Positions 6,481-13,324 of a stretch of 13,324 nucleotides of DNA are shown in pieces. The notes under the pieces were generated by a model, which saw only the letters and a list, made by a program, of their open reading frames with translations, did not search any database and was not told the origin of the DNA. A program made the position numbers and the translations under genes. Source of the stretch: Syntrophaceae bacterium UBA4810 (GTDB lineage: Bacteria > Desulfobacterota > Syntrophia > Syntrophales > Smithellaceae); NCBI GenBank assembly GCA_002402545.1, contig DHGA01000035.1, positions 1-13,324 of the forward strand. Direction: 5' to 3'. How positions within the stretch are numbered: position 1 is the first letter of the stretch; the number at the start of each line of letters is the position of its first letter.

Positions 6481-7944
6481 TTAGTCTTGTTTTCTGAATC
6501 TGTTTTTCACCCTCAGATAGGCCATTGCCATGCGTGTGGCAAAGTCAGGTTTATCGCCGCCTCCTTCATCTGACGAGAGGCTGGTAGTTGTCGGGTCAAT
6601 CATCTTCGCATCAGGCCCGTACATTTCGGCAAACATTTTCAGAACGTTTTTCCGGACCATTCCCCTTAAGGGGATATTGGCAATCAAGCCGTACATGGCT
6701 GCCGCTCCTTTTTCGGAAAGCTCTGGTTTACCCTTGACCATTCGTACGGTCTGCCGCAAATCTTTAAGGTACTGCTTCACTATTCCCGCGTGCAATGGCG
6801 TAACCATCGCGTGCAGCGCCTCCGGAAACTGAAGTCGGTCAATCTGCCATCCAAGCTTTTCCATCTGGTCGCCGACGGCGTAGATATTAACTTCCCTGCT
6901 TTTCGAGCGGTAAGCAAAGACGCTTCCCATAGGTTTGCCCAGGACTTCAAGCTCGGGGATTGCTTCGATACCGGCCTTTAGTTTCTCCGCTGTCTCAATA
7001 ATCGTCTTAGTTAATTTGCGGTATCCATTCTCGCCTATTGACTGGAGAGCTGCCCAGGCGGCGGCATAGGCGCCGCCTGGCCTTGTACCTAAAAGCGCCG
7101 GAGAGGCAAAAATTCCGCCGGGCCAGTTTTCATAGACATAAAGCTGGTATTTAAGTATTTCAATACTGCGGTAAGTTACGGTGGATGCTCCCTTGGCGCT
7201 GAAGCCATACTTGTGCGTGTCCGCCGATATTGATGTCACGCCTTCGACGCGGTAGTCCCAGGCAGGTACCGGATAACCAAGCATCTCCGCAAAGGGTAGC
7301 AGGTATCCACCCAGACACGCATCGACATGAAGGGGTATGTTTTTATCTTTGGCTATTTCGCCCAACTCTTCTATCGGGTCGATCATACCATGGGGATATT
7401 CCGGCGCGGAACCGAGAATCATGACGGTGTTTTTGTTGATGAGTTTTTTTACTGCCTTAATATCAACACGGAGGCTTTTATCGAGTGGCGCATGCACAGC
7501 TTTCACGCCGAAATATTTCGCGCCCTTTTCCCACGCTACATGCGCGGTTGTCGGAAGCACCATCTCCGGCTTTTTTATTTTCTTTTGCTCGCGAGCCATA
7601 TCACGGTAGGTCTTCACGGCCAGAAGACAACTTTCCGTTCCGCCGGACGTCATAACACCCGCCACTTGTCTGTCTCCGTGATGAAGATTAGCCGTGATTC
7701 GCACGACCTCGCTCTCCATTCTTTTGAGGCTTTGGAACACGGTCGGATTGAGGCCGTTTGCGGAAAAATAATAATTATAGGCCTGTTGGAGGAAACGCGT
7801 ATGACCCTCGCCCAGGTAATAGACCAGGCTCCATGTTCTGCTTTTTTTGTAATCCGGGTCATTCTTCCCAAAACCGCGAAGCTCATTCAATATCTCTTTA
7901 TGGCTTCTTCCCTTTTTTGGCAGACACGTTTCAGCTTTTTTCAT
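6481..7944 (-). CDS. Sphingosine-1-phosphate lyase-like PLP-dependent enzyme
   Basis: This 487-residue fold-type I PLP enzyme belongs to the group II decarboxylase superfamily. It resembles eukaryotic sphingosine-1-phosphate lyase over most of its length: SGGTES (100-105), HVDACLGG (206-213) with PLP-contacting Asp208, SADTHKYG (240-247) with Schiff-base Lys245, WPGGIFASP (274-282), and GENGY and LQFP further on. That lyase cleaves long-chain base phosphates to phosphoethanolamine and a fatty aldehyde. Bacterial homologues exist, for example in Symbiobacterium and Legionella. The eukaryotic N-terminal membrane anchor is absent, and a tail of about 30 residues rich in Asp/Gly, then Arg/Lys, follows the core. 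I chose the ATG at 7944 because AAGGA lies 7 nt upstream; an ATG at 7983 would add 13 residues but has only a distant purine run. An amino-acid decarboxylase role is the main alternative. It probably shares a transcript with the DUF819 gene. Confidence 0.83.
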   Translation of the reverse strand: MKKAETCLPKKGRSHKEILNELRGFGKNDPDYKKSRTWSLVYYLGEGHTRFLQQAYNYYFSANGLNPTVFQSLKRMESEVVRITANLHHGDRQVAGVMTSGGTESCLLAVKTYRDMAREQKKIKKPEMVLPTTAHVAWEKGAKYFGVKAVHAPLDKSLRVDIKAVKKLINKNTVMILGSAPEYPHGMIDPIEELGEIAKDKNIPLHVDACLGGYLLPFAEMLGYPVPAWDYRVEGVTSISADTHKYGFSAKGASTVTYRSIEILKYQLYVYENWPGGIFASPALLGTRPGGAYAAAWAALQSIGENGYRKLTKTIIETAEKLKAGIEAIPELEVLGKPMGSVFAYRSKSREVNIYAVGDQMEKLGWQIDRLQFPEALHAMVTPLHAGIVKQYLKDLRQTVRMVKGKPELSEKGAAAMYGLIANIPLRGMVRKNVLKMFAEMYGPDAKMIDPTTTSLSSDEGGGDKPDFATRMAMAYLRVKNRFRKQD

Positions 7945-8016
7945 TTTCTCATCCTTCCCGGGCGCGGCGCTCCTATCTTTCATAATTAAATAAATATTCC
8001 TTTCTTTAAATTCTCA

Positions 8017-9180
8017 TTAAAAAAAGTTGAGTAGGGCTAGTCCTATCGAAATGCCCAAATAGTTTCCTATCGCGTATCCGATGATGCCCGTTGTGAGACC
8101 GGAAAGCAGCACCTCCTGATTTTTCAGGCCGTCGGTAACCACAGGCACCAGGGGTGGCGAACATATTGCGGATGCGGAAACAACAATGAAAGTATCGGTA
8201 TCAATCTTGAATGGTGCACACAAGACCGCGTGCAGAACCATTGAACCAAAAATAGAAAACACGATAAAGAGCATTATCGGCACGTCGATATTTACCAGCA
8301 TCTTGAAGTTGGCCATAGAAGCAACGGTGAAACAGAAAATATAAATGACATACATACCAAACTGAAAGGTTTTAGCGATGCTGCGGATTTTGGGAATAAA
8401 GGACGCGCCTATACCGAGCGTGGTTATTGAGAGAATAATAAAAGAAGTGGAGCAATCTTTAGGCATCAAAGATCCGAGAAAAACAGATAGCCCTACAATT
8501 CCCACGGCAATGCCCAGTGCCGCGGCAAGTCCCGGCAAAAATTTCCTGCCAAAAATGCCTGAGTATGCCTTGATTTGTTCCGTCTCTAATCCATCTGTGT
8601 CTCCTTCAGCGCCCTGGTTTGAGGAAGCCTTCACAAATGGCGGCAGCAAAATACCGAATACCCTGCGGGCAATGGTAATGCAAAAAATAATATAAATAAT
8701 TGAGATAACGGTGTCGTAGGTATGGACGATGATAAAGCGAGTCGATTCCACATTGAGCGCCGTCTTAATGGCTGCGAGATTAGGCGTGCCCCCTGTGTAT
8801 ACTCCGATGGATAGCGCCGAAAGCTGCCAGGCATCGCTGACATACGGTTTTATAATAAAAAAACCGGTAATTGCGACAATCACAATAGAAATTGTCGCCA
8901 ATAGCATGGAAAGAAGTGTTTTTCCCGCCAGGCGCGACCATTTGCGCACATCCATCGAAAAAAGAAGGAGTGGCAGTGCGATGACCACGCTGACTTCTGA
9001 TAAAGGTTCCTGAACGGAATAAAAATTCTCTGGCAGCACGCCGATATTGCCGAGTATGATACCTGAAATATAACAAATTACTACAGCGCCAATTTTGTTT
9101 ATCCTGGGAAATCTGTAGCACAGATAGATAACCAGGGCAGGAAAAAGTATATACAACATAACCAGTATAGTTGCCGTCAT
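8017..9180 (-). CDS. DUF819 family integral membrane protein, putative transporter
   Basis: This 387-residue, very hydrophobic inner-membrane protein has about ten to twelve membrane segments in two halves, split by a hydrophilic acidic loop at about 182-210. The DUF819 hallmark YTGGTPN (128-134) lies in the first half. A matching SPPLVPV motif (341-347) in the second half fits the inverted-repeat fold of carrier proteins. The substrate of the family is not known to me. An ATG at 9198 is in frame, but AAGGAGG (9186-9192 on the complementary strand) sits 5 nt before the ATG at 9180 and inside the longer reading, so 9180 is the start. The S1P-lyase-like gene begins 72 nt downstream, which suggests co-transcription and a possible link in substrate or product handling. 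Confidence 0.85.
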   Translation of the reverse strand: MTATILVMLYILFPALVIYLCYRFPRINKIGAVVICYISGIILGNIGVLPENFYSVQEPLSEVSVVIALPLLLFSMDVRKWSRLAGKTLLSMLLATISIVIVAITGFFIIKPYVSDAWQLSALSIGVYTGGTPNLAAIKTALNVESTRFIIVHTYDTVISIIYIIFCITIARRVFGILLPPFVKASSNQGAEGDTDGLETEQIKAYSGIFGRKFLPGLAAALGIAVGIVGLSVFLGSLMPKDCSTSFIILSITTLGIGASFIPKIRSIAKTFQFGMYVIYIFCFTVASMANFKMLVNIDVPIMLFIVFSIFGSMVLHAVLCAPFKIDTDTFIVVSASAICSPPLVPVVTDGLKNQEVLLSGLTTGIIGYAIGNYLGISIGLALLNFF

Positions 9181-9185
9181 ATCCG

Positions 9186-9192
9186 CCTCCTT
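9186..9192 (-). promoter_or_regulatory. Strong ribosome binding site that fixes the DUF819 start
   Basis: The - strand reads AAGGAGG here, 5 nt before the ATG at 9180. It is the strongest Shine-Dalgarno sequence on this strand and rules out the in-frame ATG at 9198, which would place it inside the coding region. Confidence 0.75.
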
Positions 9193-9469
9193 GAACATAT
9201 GTTTTTGTGACGCTACGATTCGCCTATTCTTCTGGTATTAATAAATATTTTTATCTTCTTATTTAACTTTTCACGCTTTCGTCAGTATATGCAAGATATT
9301 TTTTACCCGCAATCAATGTCGCTTGGCAGCGACCCGATATTATATTGATAGCAGATTTGTTAATGTAAAGCTGTGTGGTATTTTTACAAAATGCTGCCGC
9401 GCCATTTTGCATCAAAGAAAGATAAAGATGCTGAAAGTTAGAATTTTGGGGTATTTTTTGGGGATATTT

Positions 9470-9525
9470 ATAAAAACCGAACAGACAAATACACAATGAA
9501 ATAGAATACTTATAATATCTGTTCG
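9470..9525 (-). terminator. Candidate terminator of the deoxyhypusine synthase-like gene
   Basis: Read on the - strand, CGAACAGA (9518-9525) and TCTGTTCG (9478-9485) form a perfect 8-bp stem, followed directly by GTTTTTAT. The stem begins 21 nt past the stop codon. The 32-nt A/T-rich loop is long for an intrinsic terminator, which lowers confidence. Confidence 0.4.
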
Positions 9526-9546
9526 ATCCCCTCCACACTTTTGACT

Positions 9547-10566
9547 TTAAGAATTAAAGATTTTTGCCAGTTGCCATTTTTTTCGTTTTTTCCAGTTTCC
9601 TTTATGATAAGCGTAACTCGCCAGCAAAGGCAAAACGGTTGTAGCTTCAGCGTAAACCATTTGTTCGCATGTTGAATCCACTTTGCCCCAGGAGTTCGCT
9701 TCTTTAAGCGTGGAACTCGAACAGGCTCCGTCGCGCACATCCGCCACCGTTATTTGAATCGCGTATTTATGCATGGGAACATCTTTGCCGAGTATTTCCG
9801 CGCAGACAACGGTATCCTGAGCGAAGTTTTTCGGCACGCCGCCGCCGATCATCAGCAAGCCGCTGGCGCCGGCTTTGATCTTTATCATTGTCAATTCCAG
9901 AAAATCCTTCACCGAGTCAATGGACAAATGGCGTTCGGGTCGTTCATACTGATGCAGCACTAATCCGAATCCGGCGGAACTGTCGGAAAAAGCCGGGCAG
10001 AAAATCGGCACATTGTTTTCATATGCGGCCTGCACGAGTGAGTTTTTCTTTTTAGAGTGTTTTTTTAAATATTTTCCCATTTCGGCAATGAACTCGCGAG
10101 AAGAATAAGGGCGCGCTTCCAGGGTGTCGGCAATTTTCTTGATTGCGCGGTCGCAGGCCTGAAGCTGTTCTTCATCTATATAAGTATCATATATGCGGTC
10201 GATGTAAAGTTTGCGCAGTAATTTATCATCCACAAACGGTGTGCCCTGATAATGCTTGAAACCCAGCGCTTCAAAAAAGTCCATATCCACAATTGACGCG
10301 CCGGTGGCCACGATTACATCCACCATATTATTTTTCACCAGATCAACATAAACCTGCATGCAGCCGGCGGCAGAGGTGGATCCGGCAAGAGTCAGCATAA
10401 TCGCGCATTTTTTTTCTTTGAGCATTTTGTCGTAAATATCGGCGGCGTTGGCCAAATCACGCGCGGAAAAAGACATTTTTTTCATGGCCGTGATCATCTT
10501 CACCGCGTTGAAGGATTTAATGTCGATGTGCTCTACGGGTTTATTCAGAAGTTCTTTTCTTTTCAT
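9547..10566 (-). CDS. Deoxyhypusine synthase-family protein (possible polyamine aminobutyltransferase)
   Basis: This 339-residue protein has the deoxyhypusine synthase fold. These enzymes use NAD to cleave spermidine and carry a 4-aminobutyl group on an active-site lysine. Lys295, in NSWGKV (291-296), matches the SWGK lysine (Lys329) of the human enzyme. Other marks are the TLAGSTSA segment (59-66), VATGAS (86-91) and GGGVPKN (241-247). In archaea and eukaryotes the acceptor is eIF5A, which bacteria lack. The bacterial protein may therefore act on a free polyamine, for example as a homospermidine synthase, or on an unknown acceptor. No polyamine gene is nearby. The ATG at 10566 follows GGAGAG by 9 nt. 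It lies divergent from xseA and 366 nt upstream of the DUF819 gene, with a terminator candidate between, so it is probably monocistronic. Confidence 0.85.
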   Translation of the reverse strand: MKRKELLNKPVEHIDIKSFNAVKMITAMKKMSFSARDLANAADIYDKMLKEKKCAIMLTLAGSTSAAGCMQVYVDLVKNNMVDVIVATGASIVDMDFFEALGFKHYQGTPFVDDKLLRKLYIDRIYDTYIDEEQLQACDRAIKKIADTLEARPYSSREFIAEMGKYLKKHSKKKNSLVQAAYENNVPIFCPAFSDSSAGFGLVLHQYERPERHLSIDSVKDFLELTMIKIKAGASGLLMIGGGVPKNFAQDTVVCAEILGKDVPMHKYAIQITVADVRDGACSSSTLKEANSWGKVDSTCEQMVYAEATTVLPLLASYAYHKGNWKKRKKWQLAKIFNS

Positions 10567-10598
10567 TAAAATAAACTCTCCTTTTTTTGCGTGCCGGC

Positions 10599-10628
10599 AT
10601 TATTAGAACATGGCCGGATAAAAGTCAA
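10599..10628 (-). promoter_or_regulatory. Candidate sigma-70 promoter of the deoxyhypusine synthase-like gene
   Basis: On the - strand TTGACT (10623-10628) and AATAAT (10599-10604) are separated by 18 nt, each matching five of six consensus bases. Transcription would begin near 10592 and leave a leader of about 26 nt that includes the ribosome binding site. CCGGC (10594-10598) and GCCGG (10613-10617) flank the -10 region as an imperfect inverted repeat, which could be an operator. Confidence 0.5.
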
Positions 10629-10699
10629 TCTTAAGTAGTTTTCATAAGGGGTTAAAATCAAACTTGTTTTAGCCGGAAATATTTGATACTTCACACTCT

Positions 10700-12049
10700 A
10701 TGACTGCACTTATGACAGAAGCGATCACCGTTTCGCAACTAAATGATAACATTAAATATATCCTTGAAGAAACATTTGGTTTTGTCTGGGTGGAAGGGGA
10801 GATTTCCAATCTGCGCCGGCCGCAGTCCGGCCATATTTATTTCACTCTTAAAGATGAAAAAAGCCAGATCAGGGCGGTTTATTTCAAACAGTTCGGGCGT
10901 TACAAGCAGGGTTTAAATTTTGATTTAGAAGACGGATTGAACATTCTGTGTCGCGCCAAAGTCAGTGTTTATCCTCCGCGGGGCGAGTATCAGCTTATTG
11001 TGGAAAGCGCCGAGCCGCGCGGTACCGGCGCGCTGCAAAAATTATTTGAGCAGTTAAAATCAAAGCTTGCCGCCGAAGGATTATTCGATGAACAATATAA
11101 AAAGCCTATTCCGTTTTTGCCGGAAACAATCGGTGTAATTACTTCACCTACAGGCGCCGTAATCAAAGATATTTTAAATATCACCAAAAGGCGATTTCCT
11201 TCCGTAGATTTGATTATCGCTCCCGTGCGTGTTCAGGGAGGCGAAGCTGCCGCGGAAATTATTCAGGCTTTGAAAAAGCTGCACGCGGACGGAAGGGCGG
11301 ATGTAATTATTATTGCCCGCGGCGGCGGGTCGCTGGAGGATTTAGCTCCCTTTAATGAAGAGAAAGTGGCCAGGGCGATTTTTCGGGCGTCGATACCTGT
11401 GGTTTCCGCCGTAGGCCACGAAACAGACTTTACCATTTGTGATTTTGTCTCCGACCTGCGCGCCCCCACGCCATCGGCAGCCGCGGAATTGGTTGTGCCG
11501 GAAAGAAAAGAGTTGTTGCAAAAAATACAGAAGTTTAAACAAAGAGTCAAAGCGGGTTTTGAACGTTATCTGGAAGACAGGCGCGAAGAACTTGATGAAT
11601 TGCAGGAAAGGTTAAAAGATCCGCGTCATTTATTAATGGATTGGCAAATTCATCTGGATGTATTAAAAGAACGGCTTAAAGTATCTTTTTATAATGTGGA
11701 AAAAAATATATTTGCCGAACTGCGTCATACTCAACTGCGGCTTTTGCATCTAACCCCTTCCCGGCAAATAGATGAAAAGAAAGAAGCATTAAAAAATATG
11801 GATAAGGATATGCGCAGGTATTTTTCTGGTTATTTAACGCTTCTTGGCGAGCGATTGCGGAAAAACACGGCGCTGCTGGAATCTTTAAGCCCTTTAAGTG
11901 TTTTGCGTCGCGGCTATAGCATCACGCGTAAACGCGACGAAAATAATATTATCCGCAGGGCGGAAGCGCTTGCTGTCGGTGAGAATGTTAACATACAGCT
12001 GGCACAAGGAAGCATTGACGCGAAAGTGCAAAAAATATTTCAGGAGTAA
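10700..12049 (+). CDS. xseA: Exodeoxyribonuclease VII large subunit
   Basis: This 449-residue catalytic subunit of exonuclease VII, which degrades single-stranded DNA from both ends together with XseB, has a typical length. An OB-fold DNA-binding domain occupies about 7-105, beginning at the ITVSQLN segment. The catalytic domain carries GVITSPTGA (145-153), ARGGGSLEDL (206-215), VGHETDFT (238-245) and RAPTPSAAAELV (254-265), all family signatures. A long charged coiled-coil region (about 266-400) precedes a C-terminal segment with RRGYSI. The start is uncertain: neither the ATG at 10700 nor the in-frame ATG at 10712 has a clear ribosome binding site. A stop at 10670 limits any longer reading. 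It leads the xseA-xseB-ispA-dxs cluster. Confidence 0.95.
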   Translation: MTALMTEAITVSQLNDNIKYILEETFGFVWVEGEISNLRRPQSGHIYFTLKDEKSQIRAVYFKQFGRYKQGLNFDLEDGLNILCRAKVSVYPPRGEYQLIVESAEPRGTGALQKLFEQLKSKLAAEGLFDEQYKKPIPFLPETIGVITSPTGAVIKDILNITKRRFPSVDLIIAPVRVQGGEAAAEIIQALKKLHADGRADVIIIARGGGSLEDLAPFNEEKVARAIFRASIPVVSAVGHETDFTICDFVSDLRAPTPSAAAELVVPERKELLQKIQKFKQRVKAGFERYLEDRREELDELQERLKDPRHLLMDWQIHLDVLKERLKVSFYNVEKNIFAELRHTQLRLLHLTPSRQIDEKKEALKNMDKDMRRYFSGYLTLLGERLRKNTALLESLSPLSVLRRGYSITRKRDENNIIRRAEALAVGENVNIQLAQGSIDAKVQKIFQE

Positions 12050-12053
12050 AGTT

Positions 12054-12284
12054 ATGGCAAAAGAAAAATTTGAAGACGCGTTGCAGAAACTGGAAAATAT
12101 AGTAAGAAAAATGGAAACAGGTGATATGCCCCTGGAAGACGCCATGAAATCATTTGAAGAGGGGATTAAACTCATCCGTTTTTGTTCGGCAAAACTGGAA
12201 GAAACGCAAAGACGCGTGGAAACCCTTCTGGGCAAGGAAGGGGACATGCAGACAAAAAGTTTTCAGGAAGAAGACAGTGATTGA
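12054..12284 (+). CDS. xseB: Exodeoxyribonuclease VII small subunit
   Basis: This 76-residue protein fits the usual 60-85 residues of XseB, the small helical partner that binds several copies to each XseA. It shows the family pattern FEDALQKLENIV (6-17), METGDMPLEDAM (20-31), FEEGIKL (34-40) and a Cys at 44, then a charged, acidic tail. The ATG at 12054 follows CAGGAG (12041-12046) by 7 nt, and this ribosome binding site overlaps the last xseA codons. Only 4 nt separate the two genes, so they should be made together. The last 8 nt overlap ispA. Confidence 0.94.
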   Translation: MAKEKFEDALQKLENIVRKMETGDMPLEDAMKSFEEGIKLIRFCSAKLEETQRRVETLLGKEGDMQTKSFQEEDSD

Positions 12285-13182
12285 AAAGGATAGAGATTTT
12301 TTAGAAGCTTATCTGCAAGACAGAAAAAAGTTGGTGGAGGAAGCGCTGCGCAGTTATCTTATGCCGCCGGAGGATAATCTGGCGGAAATTTATAAAGCTG
12401 TTCATTACAGTGTTTTTGCCGGAGGCAAGAGAATTCGTCCTATATTATGTCTGGCCGCCGTGGACGCTGTCGGCGGAAATTTAGCGCCGGCCATGCCGGT
12501 TGCCTGCGCTCTGGAGATGATCCATACTTATTCTCTGATTCATGATGACTTGCCGGCGATGGATAACGATGATTTACGGCGCGGTAAGCCAACCAGTCAT
12601 AAAGTATTTGGCGAGGGAATGGCCATATTAGCCGGCGACGCGCTGCTTACGGAAGCCTTTGTTCTTCTGTCGCGATCAGGAAAAGTAAGATTACCCGCGG
12701 AAAGACGCCTTAACGTTATTCAGGAAATAGCTTACGCCGCGGGAATTTTCGGCATGGTGGGAGGGCAGGCACTGGATATTCTGTCAGAGCAGGTGCCTCC
12801 GGACGAAAATATTTTAAGCGACATTCACCGGCGTAAAACCGGTGCTTTGATTGCCGCGTCTCTAAAAGCCGGAGCTGTTATATCCGACGCCACAAAAAAT
12901 AAAACAGCCGCCTTGTTTAAGTATGGCAATAATATAGGTATGGCTTTTCAAATCGCGGATGACATTTTGAATGTCACAGGCGACCGCGAATTAATGGGCA
13001 AGGATACGGGCAGTGACGCAAAGCGGGGGAAAATTACCTATCCGTCTGTTCTGGGGATGGAGCAGGCAAAAGAAAAATTAAAGTATCACGTAAATGAAGC
13101 CATTGCCAGCATATCAGGTTTTGATGAACGCGCGCGGCCGTTACGCATTGTCGCCCGCTATATAGAAGAAAGAAAAGAATGA
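12277..13182 (+). CDS. ispA: Polyprenyl diphosphate synthase (farnesyl/geranylgeranyl diphosphate synthase)
   Basis: This 301-residue trans-prenyltransferase of the IspA type condenses isopentenyl diphosphate with allylic diphosphates to make C15 or C20 precursors of quinones and undecaprenyl lipids. It carries GGKRIRP (49-55), the first Asp-rich motif DDLPAMD (90-96) with the two-residue insertion typical of bacterial farnesyl diphosphate synthases, QALDI (164-168), and the second motif DDILN (228-232). Asn232 replaces the last Asp, a change also seen in other family members. The GTG start at 12277 overlaps xseB by 8 nt and has AGGA (12265-12268) 8 nt upstream. A longer frame from TTG 12154 would lie inside xseB and add unrelated sequence. 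Product length (C15 or C20) cannot be fixed from sequence alone. dxs follows. Confidence 0.93.
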   Translation: MIEKDRDFLEAYLQDRKKLVEEALRSYLMPPEDNLAEIYKAVHYSVFAGGKRIRPILCLAAVDAVGGNLAPAMPVACALEMIHTYSLIHDDLPAMDNDDLRRGKPTSHKVFGEGMAILAGDALLTEAFVLLSRSGKVRLPAERRLNVIQEIAYAAGIFGMVGGQALDILSEQVPPDENILSDIHRRKTGALIAASLKAGAVISDATKNKTAALFKYGNNIGMAFQIADDILNVTGDRELMGKDTGSDAKRGKITYPSVLGMEQAKEKLKYHVNEAIASISGFDERARPLRIVARYIEERKE

Positions 13183-13210
13183 GGAACTTCAAGATGGAAG
13201 GATATTTATT

Positions 13211-13324
13211 TTGGTAAAACATCAGGAAACAGTAGCTTACAGCGTGCTGGAGAAGGTTGGTTTTCCGGAAGACATTAGAAAACTCAGCATTGCCGAGTTG
13301 AACACGCTGTCGCAGGAAATAAGA
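13211..13324 (+). CDS. dxs: 1-deoxy-D-xylulose-5-phosphate synthase, N-terminal fragment (cut by window edge)
   Basis: Only the first 38 codons are present. They include VLEKVGFPEDIRKLSI, AEL and LSQEIR, the usual N-terminus of DXS, the ThDP enzyme that joins pyruvate and glyceraldehyde 3-phosphate in the first step of the MEP isoprenoid pathway. The position after ispA is standard. The likely start is TTG at 13211, with AAGGA (13198-13202) 8 nt upstream. An in-frame GTG at 13244 has no ribosome binding site. An ATG at 13194 is in another frame and opens only a seven-codon frame ending in TAA. The catalytic parts lie outside the window. Confidence 0.82.
   Translation, partial: MVKHQETVAYSVLEKVGFPEDIRKLSIAELNTLSQEIR

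Larger units (their letters stand above)
9181..9546. other. 366-nt A/T-rich intergenic region without a convincing gene
   Basis: The stretch separates the deoxyhypusine synthase-like gene from the DUF819 gene on the same strand. It holds the DUF819 ribosome binding site, the candidate terminator at 9470-9525 and two smaller inverted repeats. These are GTCGCT/AGCGAC (9318-9333) with a 4-nt loop, and CAAAATG/CATTTTG (9387-9409) with a 9-nt loop. The DUF819 promoter should lie here, but I find no good -35/-10 pair. An open frame on the - strand (9263-9538) starts with GTG, has no ribosome binding site and looks like no known family. A small RNA is possible but unproven. Confidence 0.5.

Noticed and set aside
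7327..7989. Long open frame on the + strand (220 codons) opposite the S1P-lyase-like gene
   Set aside because: It lies wholly or mostly opposite a well-supported coding region and has no family motif; it is a shadow frame.
9519..9533. GTTCGATCCC resembling a tRNA T-arm
   Set aside because: The flanks do not pair as a T stem and no acceptor, D or anticodon arm can be found; the bases belong to the terminator-like stem.
9263..9538. 91-codon open frame on the - strand between the deoxyhypusine synthase-like and DUF819 genes
   Set aside because: It begins with GTG, lacks a ribosome binding site, overlaps the candidate terminator and has no recognisable family pattern.
11898..12053. Upstream extension of the xseB reading frame
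   Set aside because: It would lie inside xseA and add unrelated sequence; the ATG at 12054 has a good ribosome binding site and gives a normal XseB length.

Overview
The window looks like a chromosomal segment of a Gram-negative anaerobe. A Desulfobacterota (former Deltaproteobacteria) host such as the Syntrophales is my best guess, from the mix of gene families and the xseA-xseB-ispA-dxs order. That placement is inference: no rRNA or other phylogenetic marker is present. All genes look intact except the last, which is cut by the window edge. I see no insertion sequence, CRISPR array, tRNA or rRNA.

Region 1 (111-6385, + strand) is a probable five-gene operon. It encodes a sulfoacetaldehyde acetyltransferase (Xsc)-like thiamine-diphosphate (ThDP) enzyme, a short-chain dehydrogenase (SDR), a second ThDP enzyme resembling benzaldehyde lyase, a BASS-family (bile acid:sodium symporter fold) transporter, and a second SDR. 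A perfect 15-bp inverted repeat precedes the first gene, and two stacked hairpins precede the transporter gene. The gene set suggests uptake of an organic anion, SDR redox chemistry on a hydroxyl/carbonyl, and ThDP-dependent C-C (or C-S) bond cleavage or ligation. The substrate cannot be read from the sequence. This is the most interesting part of the window.

Region 2 (6481-10566, - strand) holds three genes convergent with region 1. In transcription order they are a deoxyhypusine synthase-family enzyme with its catalytic lysine intact, a DUF819 membrane protein, and a sphingosine-1-phosphate-lyase-like PLP enzyme. The last two are close enough to be co-transcribed. The deoxyhypusine synthase-like gene has its own promoter candidate and a candidate terminator. 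The 366-nt gap before the DUF819 gene holds no convincing gene.

Region 3 (10700-end, + strand) is housekeeping: exonuclease VII large and small subunits (xseA, xseB), a farnesyl/geranylgeranyl diphosphate synthase (ispA) and the first 38 codons of dxs. They are tightly packed, with an 8-nt xseB/ispA overlap and GTG and TTG starts for ispA and dxs. The last two genes feed isoprenoid synthesis through the MEP pathway.
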